12,639 nucleotides of DNA from Treponema sp. UBA3662 (lineage in GTDB: Bacteria; Spirochaetota; Spirochaetia; Treponematales; Treponemataceae). The first letter of the stretch is position 1, and every line of letters starts with the position of its first letter. Shown here piece by piece: positions 7,149-12,639 of this stretch. Both the position numbers and the translations under genes were made by a program. The stretch spans positions 1 to 12,639 of the forward strand of contig DFJV01000012.1 in the NCBI GenBank assembly GCA_002373205.1. Reading direction: 5' to 3'. The notes below the pieces were generated by a model. It worked only from the letters and a program-made list of their open reading frames with translations, ran no database searches and was not told where the DNA came from.

Positions 7149-7156
7149 AGAAAGCA

Positions 7157-7218
7157 AAGACAAAAATCTTATTGTGTGATACAATCGTAGATGTAATAGA
7201 TAAAGCAAAAATAAAGGA
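7157..7218 (+). promoter_or_regulatory. Probable promoter and ribosome site of the WYL regulator
   Basis: AAGACA (7157-7162, a weak -35) and TACAAT (7180-7185, a good -10) are separated by 17 bp. The Shine-Dalgarno AAAGGA (7213-7218) lies 9 nt before the ATG at 7228, giving a leader of about 36 nt. This contrasts with the leaderless-type promoters at 4651, 11847 and 11922. Confidence 0.5.
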
Positions 7219-7227
7219 CACCCCCAG

Positions 7228-8256
7228 ATGACTAAAAAGACAGCTTCCAAAGATAAGACCAAGCAAACAAAAATGAACACATGGCGCATAATGGAAATTG
7301 ACCAAATACTTCAAAGCGGGGAATGGCATACCGCAAAGGAACTTTCCATGCGTGTGGGAAACCGCGGCCCTAACGGAAAGCCAGAATTCAGCCAGCGTAC
7401 AATCATGCGCGACCTTGAATACATGCGCGACACCATGGGTGCTCCAATCGAGGGTGGCCCCAACGGCTACCGCTACACCGAAAAGAATTTTTTCATCAAA
7501 AGCATTCCCCTTACAGAAGGAGAGGCCTTTTCCATTGCTGTAATAAACCCTCTGCTGGAACAGTACAGGAATACTCCAATAGAAAACCAGCTCCGTTCAA
7601 TATTCGAAAAAATAACCAACTGCCTGCCAGAAAAAATTACGGTGGACACATCATTCCTAAATCCGCGCATAACCTTCATACCGGACAGGGGCGAACTAAT
7701 CAACAACGACTTTTTTACAATAGTGTTCGACTCATTAAAATCCTGCAGGACACTTTCATTTGAATACCGCCCCCTCCAAAAGTCAACCTTCATGCAAAGG
7801 AAAATTGACCCCTACCACATCGTATGCCAAAGGGGAAACTGGTACGTAATAGGCCTCTGCCACGACAAGGGCGACATCCGCATCTTTTCACTTGGAAGAA
7901 TGAAAAAGCTTTCCCTAACAAAAAAGACTTTCCGCATTCCCCCAGACTTCAAACCCACCGACTACTTTGACGCAGAAATGGGCGTATGGTTTTCTGACCG
8001 CCAACCCATAACCGTAGAAATCCTTGTAGACAAAGAAATCGGAACCTACGCCGCCAACCGAATCTGGCACAGCGAACAAATTGTCCAAGAACGCAAAGAC
8101 GGCAGCGTCTACGTAAAATTCCAAACAACCCAAAAGCAAGAAGTCCTCCGCTGGATTCTAGGCCAGGGCCACACAGTAAAAGTTCTTTCCCCAAAGGAAC
8201 TGGCAGACGATGTTAGGACCGAGGTAGAAAAAGTCCAGAAATTATATAAGGAATAA
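7228..8256 (+). CDS. WYL-domain transcriptional regulator
   Basis: A 342-residue regulator in three parts. An N-terminal winged helix-turn-helix (about 16-88) includes AKELSMRVG and SQRTIMRDLEYMRD, typical of DeoR/HTH_11-like readers. A WYL domain (about 164-235) contains LSFEYRPL, KIDPYHIV, GNWYVIGL (W205-Y206) and IRIFSLGRM with R218 and R224. A C-terminal WCX-type extension spans about 255-342. WYL domains bind nucleic acid or nucleotide ligands and often control stress, DNA-damage or anti-phage genes. The basic first 15 residues are Lys-rich; an internal ATG at 7273 is a possible alternative start. AAGGA (8248-8252), within its last codons, can serve the small gene starting 5 bp after the stop, suggesting an operon with the membrane proteins that follow. 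Confidence 0.88.
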   Translation: MTKKTASKDKTKQTKMNTWRIMEIDQILQSGEWHTAKELSMRVGNRGPNGKPEFSQRTIMRDLEYMRDTMGAPIEGGPNGYRYTEKNFFIKSIPLTEGEAFSIAVINPLLEQYRNTPIENQLRSIFEKITNCLPEKITVDTSFLNPRITFIPDRGELINNDFFTIVFDSLKSCRTLSFEYRPLQKSTFMQRKIDPYHIVCQRGNWYVIGLCHDKGDIRIFSLGRMKKLSLTKKTFRIPPDFKPTDYFDAEMGVWFSDRQPITVEILVDKEIGTYAANRIWHSEQIVQERKDGSVYVKFQTTQKQEVLRWILGQGHTVKVLSPKELADDVRTEVEKVQKLYKE

Positions 8257-8261
8257 GAAGA

Positions 8262-8490
8262 ATGATGCTTACATTAATATTGCTTGTAATTTCTGTGCTT
8301 TTAATATTCGTGATAATTAGCCTTGAAGGTAAACTCAAAGATGGCAGAAGAAAAATTGCAGGCCGGAAAAAGACAGCTTTCATCAGGTATAAATCAACTG
8401 AATGCCGGTAAAAGCAAATTGGCGCTTGGAGAAGCTGTTAAAGTAATACTTATTTTAATTATATATTATATAAAAGCTAGGAGGATTTAG
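8262..8490 (+). pseudogene. Small membrane protein with Leu-x-x-Gly heptads, split by a one-base frameshift
   Basis: Two overlapping 49-codon frames share this stretch. The first (8262-8411) begins with a transmembrane segment, LILLVISVLLIFVII. The second (8341-8490) has L6, L13, L20 and L27, each followed by Gly at +3, then a second membrane segment, VILILIIYYI. LKDG in the first frame begins 22 nt before LQAG in the second. Removing one A from the A5 run (8351-8355) would give exactly 21 nt and a 75-residue protein with five unbroken heptads: LKDG, LQAG, LSSG, LNAG, LALG. This fits the xxxLxxG heptad-repeat class. The start has AAGGA (8248-8252) inside the end of the WYL gene. The gene may be decayed, a sequencing error, or read by +1 frameshifting; alternatively only the second frame is used. 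Confidence 0.6.
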
Positions 8491-8495
8491 TTATT

Positions 8496-8792
8496 ATGTT
8501 TAATTTAAAAGAATTCTATGTTTATACAGTAAAGAATGGTAAACTAAAGACGTATTATAATAAAGGTAATAAACCAATATCCTCAAAGAAACAGCAAAAA
8601 ATGATAAATGAATTTTATGATGATGTACGTGAGTTAGAAAGAGAAAGAGAAAAATATCTTAAAAGAAATGCTGATAAAATTAATCTTCATAAACAATTAG
8701 TTCATGAAGAAAATATGTTTATATGTAAATTTATAGGAGTTATTGTAGCTTTAATTGTAGTAATTAAATTACTTTTGAAATTAATATTTTAG
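8496..8792 (+). CDS. Small single-pass membrane protein, unknown function
   Basis: A 98-residue protein I do not recognise. It has a short N-terminal segment resembling a beta-hairpin (FYVYTVKNGKLKTYY), a charged helical middle rich in Glu, Arg and Lys (about 35-70), and a C-terminal membrane segment (about 75-98, FIGVIVALIVVIKLLL). This suggests a tail-anchored protein with a cytoplasmic head. AGGAGG (8479-8484) lies inside the end of the preceding small gene, 11 nt before the ATG, so the two should be co-translated. The gene is clearly more AT-rich than the flanking WYL and mutase genes, suggesting foreign origin. A strong terminator follows within 50 bp. Confidence 0.75.
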   Translation: MFNLKEFYVYTVKNGKLKTYYNKGNKPISSKKQQKMINEFYDDVRELEREREKYLKRNADKINLHKQLVHEENMFICKFIGVIVALIVVIKLLLKLIF

Positions 8793-8805
8793 ATTATAGA
8801 TTTAA

Positions 8806-8840
8806 AGAAGAACGTAAAACGTTCTTCTATTTATTTTTTT
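8806..8840 (+). terminator. Intrinsic terminator after the WYL gene cluster
   Basis: A perfect 10-bp stem, AGAAGAACGT (8806-8815) with ACGTTCTTCT (8819-8828), closes an AAA loop and is followed by a T-rich tract (8830-8840). It marks the probable end of the WYL/small-membrane-protein transcript and separates it from the next small gene. Confidence 0.88.
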
Positions 8841-8879
8841 CCGACGACAACCCTATATACTTAAGATGAGGTATCTATT

Positions 8880-9140
8880 ATGAAAATGATTAAAACAGTA
8901 GATAATAAGATAACTAAATACACAGATGTTGACAAGATGCAACAAATATACTTAACTGATTCTGGAGAAATAGAATTTGTTTCTACTGATTATGAGAACA
9001 AACAAGTTCCATTAGAAGATATATACAATTTATATGATTCTCTTATGTCTGATATAGCAAAATATAATTCTCAATTTATACTTTGTGCCGTATGTGTTAT
9101 TTGGGCAATAGTAAGAATCGTAAAGAGTGTAATAGCTTGA
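8880..9140 (+). CDS. Small single-pass membrane protein, unknown function
   Basis: An 86-residue AT-rich protein I do not recognise. An acidic N-terminal part includes IYLTDSGEIEFV (23-34), and one membrane segment lies near the C-terminus (about 66-84, FILCAVCVIWAIVRIV). The layout is the same as in the preceding 98-residue protein: a short beta-like segment, a helix, then a C-terminal anchor. The two may be distant relatives, though identity by eye is low. TGAGG (8867-8871) lies 8 nt before the ATG. TATACT (8856-8861) could be its -10 box, without a clear -35. It sits after the terminator and probably has its own transcript. Confidence 0.65.
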   Translation: MKMIKTVDNKITKYTDVDKMQQIYLTDSGEIEFVSTDYENKQVPLEDIYNLYDSLMSDIAKYNSQFILCAVCVIWAIVRIVKSVIA

Positions 9141-9252
9141 TTATTAATGAGCATTTCAATGCACCAGATAATTGCCGTGTAAATCATATTGCATTTCATT
9201 TTATCCGCTTTTCCATAAAAAACGATGCAAAAATCAAAACAAAAAACTCCCA

Positions 9253-9296
9253 TGACATTATTTGTCAACACCCCCGCCGTATAATCATATTATAAT
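9253..9296 (+). promoter_or_regulatory. Palindrome-containing promoter element of the first metallopeptidase
   Basis: TGACATTATTTGTCA (9253-9267) is followed by ACCCCCGCC and two perfect TATAAT hexamers (9280-9285 and 9291-9296). It aligns without gaps to 5220-5262 upstream of the lipoprotein gene. A ribosome site, GAGG (9299-9302), lies 8 nt before the ATG at 9311. Neither TATAAT has an obvious -35 at 16-18 bp, so the palindrome could be an activator or repressor site. Confidence 0.6.
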
Positions 9297-9310
9297 AGCG
9301 AGGTGCTTGC

Positions 9311-9775
9311 ATGAGATACTTAAAAGAAATCAAAGATGATGTCTACGAAAAGAAATTGATTGCGCTTTACAAAGGCATACCGGTGCGATTGTACATGTGC
9401 AACCTAAAAAATGTTTACAGCAAGTCAAAATATTTTATGGAACAAAAATGGGATTCCCCGTGCTTTGTTCATCCTTGCACAAATTTTTTTGACACCGTTA
9501 AAGAGTATTCCATAATAATTGCCTACGATGAAAATTTCAAAAAAATGAGCGAAAAGGCTCAGAATATTTTGATCTATCACGAACTGGGGCATGTTCTGCA
9601 AAAAGATCCCGACAAGCGTAAACTGTCGGACGAGCTTGCCGCAGACAAATTTGCCATGGACAAAATTGGAAAAATTTCCAAAAAGCAGGCACGCCTTATG
9701 GCCGAATGGATTTGCCACTACGGAAAAAGGGGCTATGAAAATTCCTACAAAGAATTCATTGCACGCTTCACATAA
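9311..9775 (+). CDS. ImmA/IrrE-like zinc metallopeptidase, copy 1
   Basis: A 154-residue protein with the zinc motif HELGH (H90, E91, H94) and a downstream DELAADKFA (E108, D112). The latter resembles the E-x-x-A-x-x-FA segment that supplies the third zinc ligand in ImmA/IrrE-type peptidases. In characterised members these enzymes cleave or inactivate HTH repressors of mobile elements or stress regulons. No HTH repressor gene is adjacent here, so the target is unknown. The C-terminal AEWICHYGKRGYENSYKEF is strongly shared with the next gene and may be a specificity element. There is no signal peptide or membrane segment, so it is probably cytoplasmic. The upstream region carries the palindromic element also found before the lipoprotein gene. 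Confidence 0.78.
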   Translation: MRYLKEIKDDVYEKKLIALYKGIPVRLYMCNLKNVYSKSKYFMEQKWDSPCFVHPCTNFFDTVKEYSIIIAYDENFKKMSEKAQNILIYHELGHVLQKDPDKRKLSDELAADKFAMDKIGKISKKQARLMAEWICHYGKRGYENSYKEFIARFT

Positions 9776-9949
9776 AATCCGGAATTCAAAAAGACAAGGT
9801 CTGTTTCTGAATGCCCAGTTTTATAACCGTATACTTAGGGGGCGTATAAAAATATGAAAGTCCAGAGGCAATCTTAAAAATAGTTGTTATGTGTAAGGTG
9901 ATTTGTCGTGCTGGTTAACATAAAGACTTTATTTTACGGAGGGGGCACT

Positions 9950-10471
9950 ATGCGTTATCTAAAAGAAATTCAGGAATACATTATAGAAAAAGACTTTGTT
10001 GCATATTGGGATGGCAAACCTATATATCTGTACAAGTGCGACTTAAAAAATGCCTACAAACATTCTGAATACTTTAAGGAGCGCAAACTTACATCTCCCT
10101 GCTTTGTGCATACAGTAATGAGCATTTTCAATAGGATTAAGGAATATGCCATATTCATCGCTTATGACGAGAACTATAGAAAGTTGAGCGAAAAATCCAA
10201 AGAGTTTTTGTTAGCCCATGAACTTGGTCATATCGTTAATCAAAATCCATGTACCCATGAATTATCAGACGAAGGGCCTGCAGATAAATATGCCTTGGAT
10301 CACGTGGAAAAGCCTAGCAGGAGCGAGATAAAAAAAATGGCCGAATGGATTTCTCACTATGGAAGACGCTGCTATGAAAACACTTACAAAGAATTTGTTG
10401 ACCGCTTCATAAACAGAGCCTTTCTGGATGGCAAGCATGGCTATATTCCGGTGAGTGTATTTGGCAGTTAA
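9950..10471 (+). CDS. ImmA/IrrE-like zinc metallopeptidase, copy 2
   Basis: A 173-residue paralogue of the preceding gene, about half identical by eye (roughly 80 of 153 positions) and colinear without gaps over that length. HELGH is again at residues 90-94 and E108/D112 are conserved, in SDEGPADKYA. It differs by a C-terminal tail of about 20 residues (from 154 on, ending SVFGS). A GTG at 9908 extends the frame by 14 codons. The ATG at 9950 is preferred because GGAGGGGG lies just before it and the protein then starts MRYLKEI exactly like copy 1. The 174-bp gap from copy 1 has no clear promoter or terminator. Its stop lies 7 bp from the stop of the convergent MATE gene. Confidence 0.78.
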   Translation: MRYLKEIQEYIIEKDFVAYWDGKPIYLYKCDLKNAYKHSEYFKERKLTSPCFVHTVMSIFNRIKEYAIFIAYDENYRKLSEKSKEFLLAHELGHIVNQNPCTHELSDEGPADKYALDHVEKPSRSEIKKMAEWISHYGRRCYENTYKEFVDRFINRAFLDGKHGYIPVSVFGS

Positions 10472-10478
10472 AAAAGTC

Positions 10479-11840
10479 TCACTTCCTATCCAACTTCCTT
10501 CCCATCCATTTGTAATAGACAAAGCACAAAATAATTCCAAACACGGTGGCGCTTGGGGCTGCGGCACCGATTCCTGTTAGGCTTGCGTTTTCGCGGATGC
10601 TCATGAAGTAGGAAATTGGCAGGCGCAGAAGGAAGGTTTGCAAAAGGCCCTGGATCATTACGAAAAGGCTTTTTGAGTGTCCGTTGAAATAGCCCAGGTA
10701 GCTGAACAGGATGCAGGTTATGATGACTTCTGGGGAAAATCCCCTAAGGAATTCAAAGGCCCTCCTGATTACAGCGGGGTCTTCTGTAAAGAGAGAGGCA
10801 AGGCTGTCGCCAAAGAAGAAAATTGCCAGCATGACAGGAAGTCCAATTGTGGCCCCAATTCCTTGGCCAATAAGCAGTCCGCTTCTTGCTCGCTTTTCGT
10901 TTCCCGCACCAACGTTCTGTGCAACAAAGGGAGCCATGCTCTGCATTATGCAGAGTGGAAGCATCATAGTGAATCCCTGTATTTTCTGTGCAACACCATA
11001 GCCAGATGATGCGTCAAGGCCAAGTCGGTTTACAAAGGCGCAGAGGGCAAGAAAGCTAAAGTTTGTCAAAACTCCCTGTACCGTTAGTGGAAGCCCCAGC
11101 TTTACGAACTTGTTGATTTCGCTTCCAAAATTCAAGTACCTTCTTTCTATTTTAAATGGTATGGAACGCTTTTTTATGATTGCGAGCGACAGCACTACGC
11201 TTACCGCCTGTGCCACAACTGTTGCAATGGCTGCACCCACAACATTCATTTTAAAGACTGCAACCAAAAGCAAGTCTCCTATTACGTTCACCGCGCACGC
11301 TATTGCCACAAAGATGAGAGGTGTGTTTGAGTCACCCATTCCGCGGAGCATGGCGCTTATAAAATTGTAGAAGGTGATGAAAATAAATCCCGCACCGCAA
11401 ATCCTTATGTAAAGAACCGTAAGTTCAAGAGATTCCTCTGGAGTCTGCATGATGATTGCAAGAGGCCGCGCAAGAGGTACGATAAGAACCGTAAGTACCA
11501 GAGAAATTGTAAGAAAAAATACAACAGCATTTGAAAGCAGCTTGTTCACCAGCTCAAACTGTTTGCCACCAATGTAATTTCCCAGCAGAACCGTTACACC
11601 CATCGTTATTGAGTTTAAAAGCATGGTAAAAAGGTTCATAATATTTCCGCCAACCGCAACTCCGCTTATTCCAGCCGTTGTCCCAAAGCGCCCAACAATA
11701 AGCATGTCCACCGCACCGTAAAGCGACTGCAGCACGAGCGAAAGAAGGATTGGCAGCATAAAGGCCACCATCTTTCCCGCAATGCTTCCCTGCGTAAAAT
11801 CCTGCTTTCCCTTTATTTTTATATCTGAAGTTCTTTCCAT
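10479..11840 (-). CDS. MATE-family multidrug/cation antiporter
   Basis: A 453-residue integral membrane protein with about 12 hydrophobic segments. It has the MATE hallmarks near its start (QGSIAGKMVAFMLPILL, YGAVDMLIVGRF, GNIMNLFTMLLNSITMGVTVLLGNYIG) and the matching second-half segment (VAQKIQGFTMMLP, APFVAQNVGAG). Family members export drugs or metabolites using a Na+ or H+ gradient; the substrate cannot be inferred. The frame remains open to an ATG at 11915. The ATG at 11840 is preferred because a promoter (TTTACA-N16-TATACT) ends 6 nt before it, and the protein then starts in the usual place relative to the first helix. No Shine-Dalgarno is present. It faces the metallopeptidase tail-to-tail and diverges from the exported protein gene. 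Confidence 0.9.
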   Translation of the reverse strand: MERTSDIKIKGKQDFTQGSIAGKMVAFMLPILLSLVLQSLYGAVDMLIVGRFGTTAGISGVAVGGNIMNLFTMLLNSITMGVTVLLGNYIGGKQFELVNKLLSNAVVFFLTISLVLTVLIVPLARPLAIIMQTPEESLELTVLYIRICGAGFIFITFYNFISAMLRGMGDSNTPLIFVAIACAVNVIGDLLLVAVFKMNVVGAAIATVVAQAVSVVLSLAIIKKRSIPFKIERRYLNFGSEINKFVKLGLPLTVQGVLTNFSFLALCAFVNRLGLDASSGYGVAQKIQGFTMMLPLCIMQSMAPFVAQNVGAGNEKRARSGLLIGQGIGATIGLPVMLAIFFFGDSLASLFTEDPAVIRRAFEFLRGFSPEVIITCILFSYLGYFNGHSKSLFVMIQGLLQTFLLRLPISYFMSIRENASLTGIGAAAPSATVFGIILCFVYYKWMGRKLDRK

Positions 11841-11846
11841 GCGCGA

Positions 11847-11874
11847 AGTATAGCACAAAAAAATATTTTGTAAA
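11847..11874 (-). promoter_or_regulatory. Promoter of the MATE gene, leaderless geometry
   Basis: On the minus strand, -35 TTTACA (complement of 11869-11874) and -10 TATACT (complement of 11847-11852) are 16 bp apart. Six bases, TCGCGC, separate the -10 box from the ATG. The transcript should start at or beside the ATG, as for the phosphohexomutase and the exported protein gene. Confidence 0.72.
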
Positions 11875-11891
11875 ACAGCCGGGCCTTTTGT

Positions 11892-11915
11892 AGTTTGCAC
11901 GTTTGAAGTTTGCAC
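11892..11915. repeat. Paired AGTTTGCAC direct repeats between divergent promoters
   Basis: AGTTTGCAC occurs at 11892-11900 and 11907-11915, a 15-bp period, midway between the divergent MATE and exported-protein promoters. A pair of short direct repeats in this position could be a shared operator. No bound regulator can be named from sequence. Confidence 0.45.
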
Positions 11916-11921
11916 CTTGTG

Positions 11922-11950
11922 TTTACAAAATGGAAGGAAAAAGTTATACT
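11922..11950 (+). promoter_or_regulatory. Promoter of the exported protein gene, leaderless geometry
   Basis: TTTACA (11922-11927) and TATACT (11945-11950) are exactly 17 bp apart. The ATG at 11957 follows after six bases, TTAAAT. This supports the ATG that begins the signal peptide rather than the upstream ATG at 11903, which would lie before the promoter. Confidence 0.78.
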
Positions 11951-11956
11951 TTAAAT

Positions 11957-12532
11957 ATGAAACTAAAGACTCTAGTTTTAATCACAGTCCTTGTTTTTTC
12001 CTCAGGTTTTCTTTTTGCAGAAGAAGTTGATGCCTGCGTTTCCCTGAACCTTAATTTGTATGCCTTTAAGGTTGATGATTCTTGCATTGATGAAGATGAC
12101 GATCCTAGCGGCATTAACGTGGATATAAATGCTGCTTTTGATATGACTCCCTATTCTTATATTGGCGGAAATATTGGGCTGCCCTTCTGGTTATGGGACT
12201 TTTTAACAACGGACAGTGAAACGTATGAAAAGAAGGATATAACTGTAAATCCTTCAGACAAGATTTTTACCTTTTCGCTTACTTCTGGCCTTGATTATAA
12301 CTTTTTGGATGTTATCCGGCTTGAAGCGTATGTTGAGGCTGGCTTTATTTCCAACAGCTGGGCTGGCGGAGCGGGGGCAAGTGCTTCTTTGTTTCTTATA
12401 GGAGCGGGAGATAGCACCGGCTTTGGCCTGAGGGTTGACTGCGGCTACTACTACGGCTATTCCGTAGAAATTCACGAATGGGTTCCTTTCCAGAAATTTG
12501 CCCTTGGGCTTGTATTTAGGTCGGCATTTTAA
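11957..12532 (+). CDS. Small exported beta-rich (outer-membrane-like) protein
   Basis: A 191-residue protein with a clear signal peptide (MKLKTLVLITVLVFSSGFLFA), probably cut after A21. The mature part alternates polar and hydrophobic residues and is rich in Gly, Tyr and Phe (for example VEAGFISNSWAGGAGASASLFL, then FGLRVDCGYYYGYSVEIHEW). It ends in phenylalanine, which is common for outer-membrane beta-barrels. The mature length would fit about eight strands. I recognise no specific family, and a periplasmic beta protein remains possible. The start is fixed by the promoter 6 nt upstream and by the signal peptide; the extra 18 codons from 11903 would spoil both. Confidence 0.72.
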   Translation: MKLKTLVLITVLVFSSGFLFAEEVDACVSLNLNLYAFKVDDSCIDEDDDPSGINVDINAAFDMTPYSYIGGNIGLPFWLWDFLTTDSETYEKKDITVNPSDKIFTFSLTSGLDYNFLDVIRLEAYVEAGFISNSWAGGAGASASLFLIGAGDSTGFGLRVDCGYYYGYSVEIHEWVPFQKFALGLVFRSAF

Positions 12533-12639
12533 TGTGTGCGCCGCCTGCCTTTATTGCGGTGCAATTATTATTTTAAAGGCTCCTGCAATAGCGGAATCCA
12601 AAATAAAAATGGGGAATGTAGGGGTGGCTGTTGTTAAAG
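12533..12639. other. Right-edge sequence with no assignable gene
   Basis: On the minus strand a frame enters from the window edge and ends at a TAA (complement of 12551-12553), giving 28 residues ending FKIIIAPQ. On the plus strand another frame stays open to the edge and contains an ATG at 12610. Both overlap, so neither can be called from this fragment. A gene converging on the exported protein gene is possible. Confidence 0.4.

Larger units (their letters stand above)
6865..7227. other. 363-bp gene-free region between the lipoprotein and WYL genes
   Basis: Most of this region is repeat copy B (6914-7148). An 8-bp hairpin (GCTTTCTT 7134-7141 with AAGAAAGC 7148-7155) spans its right end, followed by a likely promoter and ribosome site for the WYL gene. 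No typical stem-plus-T-tract terminator follows the lipoprotein stop. Frames crossing the repeat on either strand look like chance. Confidence 0.7.

Noticed and set aside
6985..7329. 114-codon minus-strand frame across repeat B
   Set aside because: It spans the non-coding repeat and the start of the WYL gene, with no domain or ribosome site.
8341..8360. Programmed ribosomal frameshift in the heptad gene
   Set aside because: A +1 shift would be needed and I see no clear stimulatory signal; a one-base indel in the A run is simpler, though not proven.
9908..9949. GTG start for the second metallopeptidase
   Set aside because: A strong GGAGGGGG ribosome site precedes the ATG at 9950, and from there the protein begins exactly like its paralogue.
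11841..11915. N-terminal extension of the MATE protein to the ATG at 11915
   Set aside because: It would read through the gene's own promoter and the AGTTTGCAC repeats; family members start near MERTSD-like residues just before the first helix.

Overview
The window looks like chromosomal DNA of a spirochaete, most likely a host-associated Treponema. This is an inference from gene content: a lipoprotein joining InlB/Listeria-Bacteroides repeats to a formylglycine-generating-enzyme-like (SUMF) domain, PGM2-type phosphohexomutases, a WYL regulator and a small outer-membrane-type protein. No rRNA, tRNA, CRISPR array, transposase or integrase was seen.

Left part (about 1-4700, all minus strand): a phosphohexomutase (2803-4644), then a second, PGM2-like phosphohexomutase (768-2561), followed after 12 bp by a DEDDh exonuclease (84-755). 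The first gene has a consensus promoter whose -10 box sits 6 nt from the ATG, so its mRNA should be leaderless. A 131-bp fold-back element separates the two mutase genes.

Middle part (4700-7230): one plus-strand lipoprotein gene (5299-6864) lies between two direct copies of a ~235-bp non-coding repeat (4804-5037 and 6914-7148). Their last 100 bases differ at only two positions. A partial third copy in reverse orientation lies at the left edge of the window (1-45).

Accessory part (7230-10470, plus strand): a WYL-domain transcription regulator (7228-8256) is followed by three small membrane-protein genes. The first (8262-8490) appears broken by one extra base inside a perfect Leu-x-x-Gly heptad series. 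The next two (8496-8792, 8880-9140) are AT-rich and single-pass. Two tandem, half-identical ImmA/IrrE-like zinc metallopeptidase genes follow (9311-9775 and 9950-10471), with no obvious repressor or antitoxin partner. The first of these shares a ~43-bp upstream element, containing the palindrome TGACA-N5-TGTCA, with the distant lipoprotein gene.

Right part (10470-12639): a MATE-family transporter (10479-11840, minus) and a small exported beta-rich protein (11957-12532, plus) diverge from a short region. Both promoters again place the -10 box exactly 6 nt before the ATG, giving three leaderless-type starts in the window.

The most unusual parts are the repeat-flanked lipoprotein cassette, the WYL/small-membrane-protein/metallopeptidase island, and the repeated leaderless promoter geometry.
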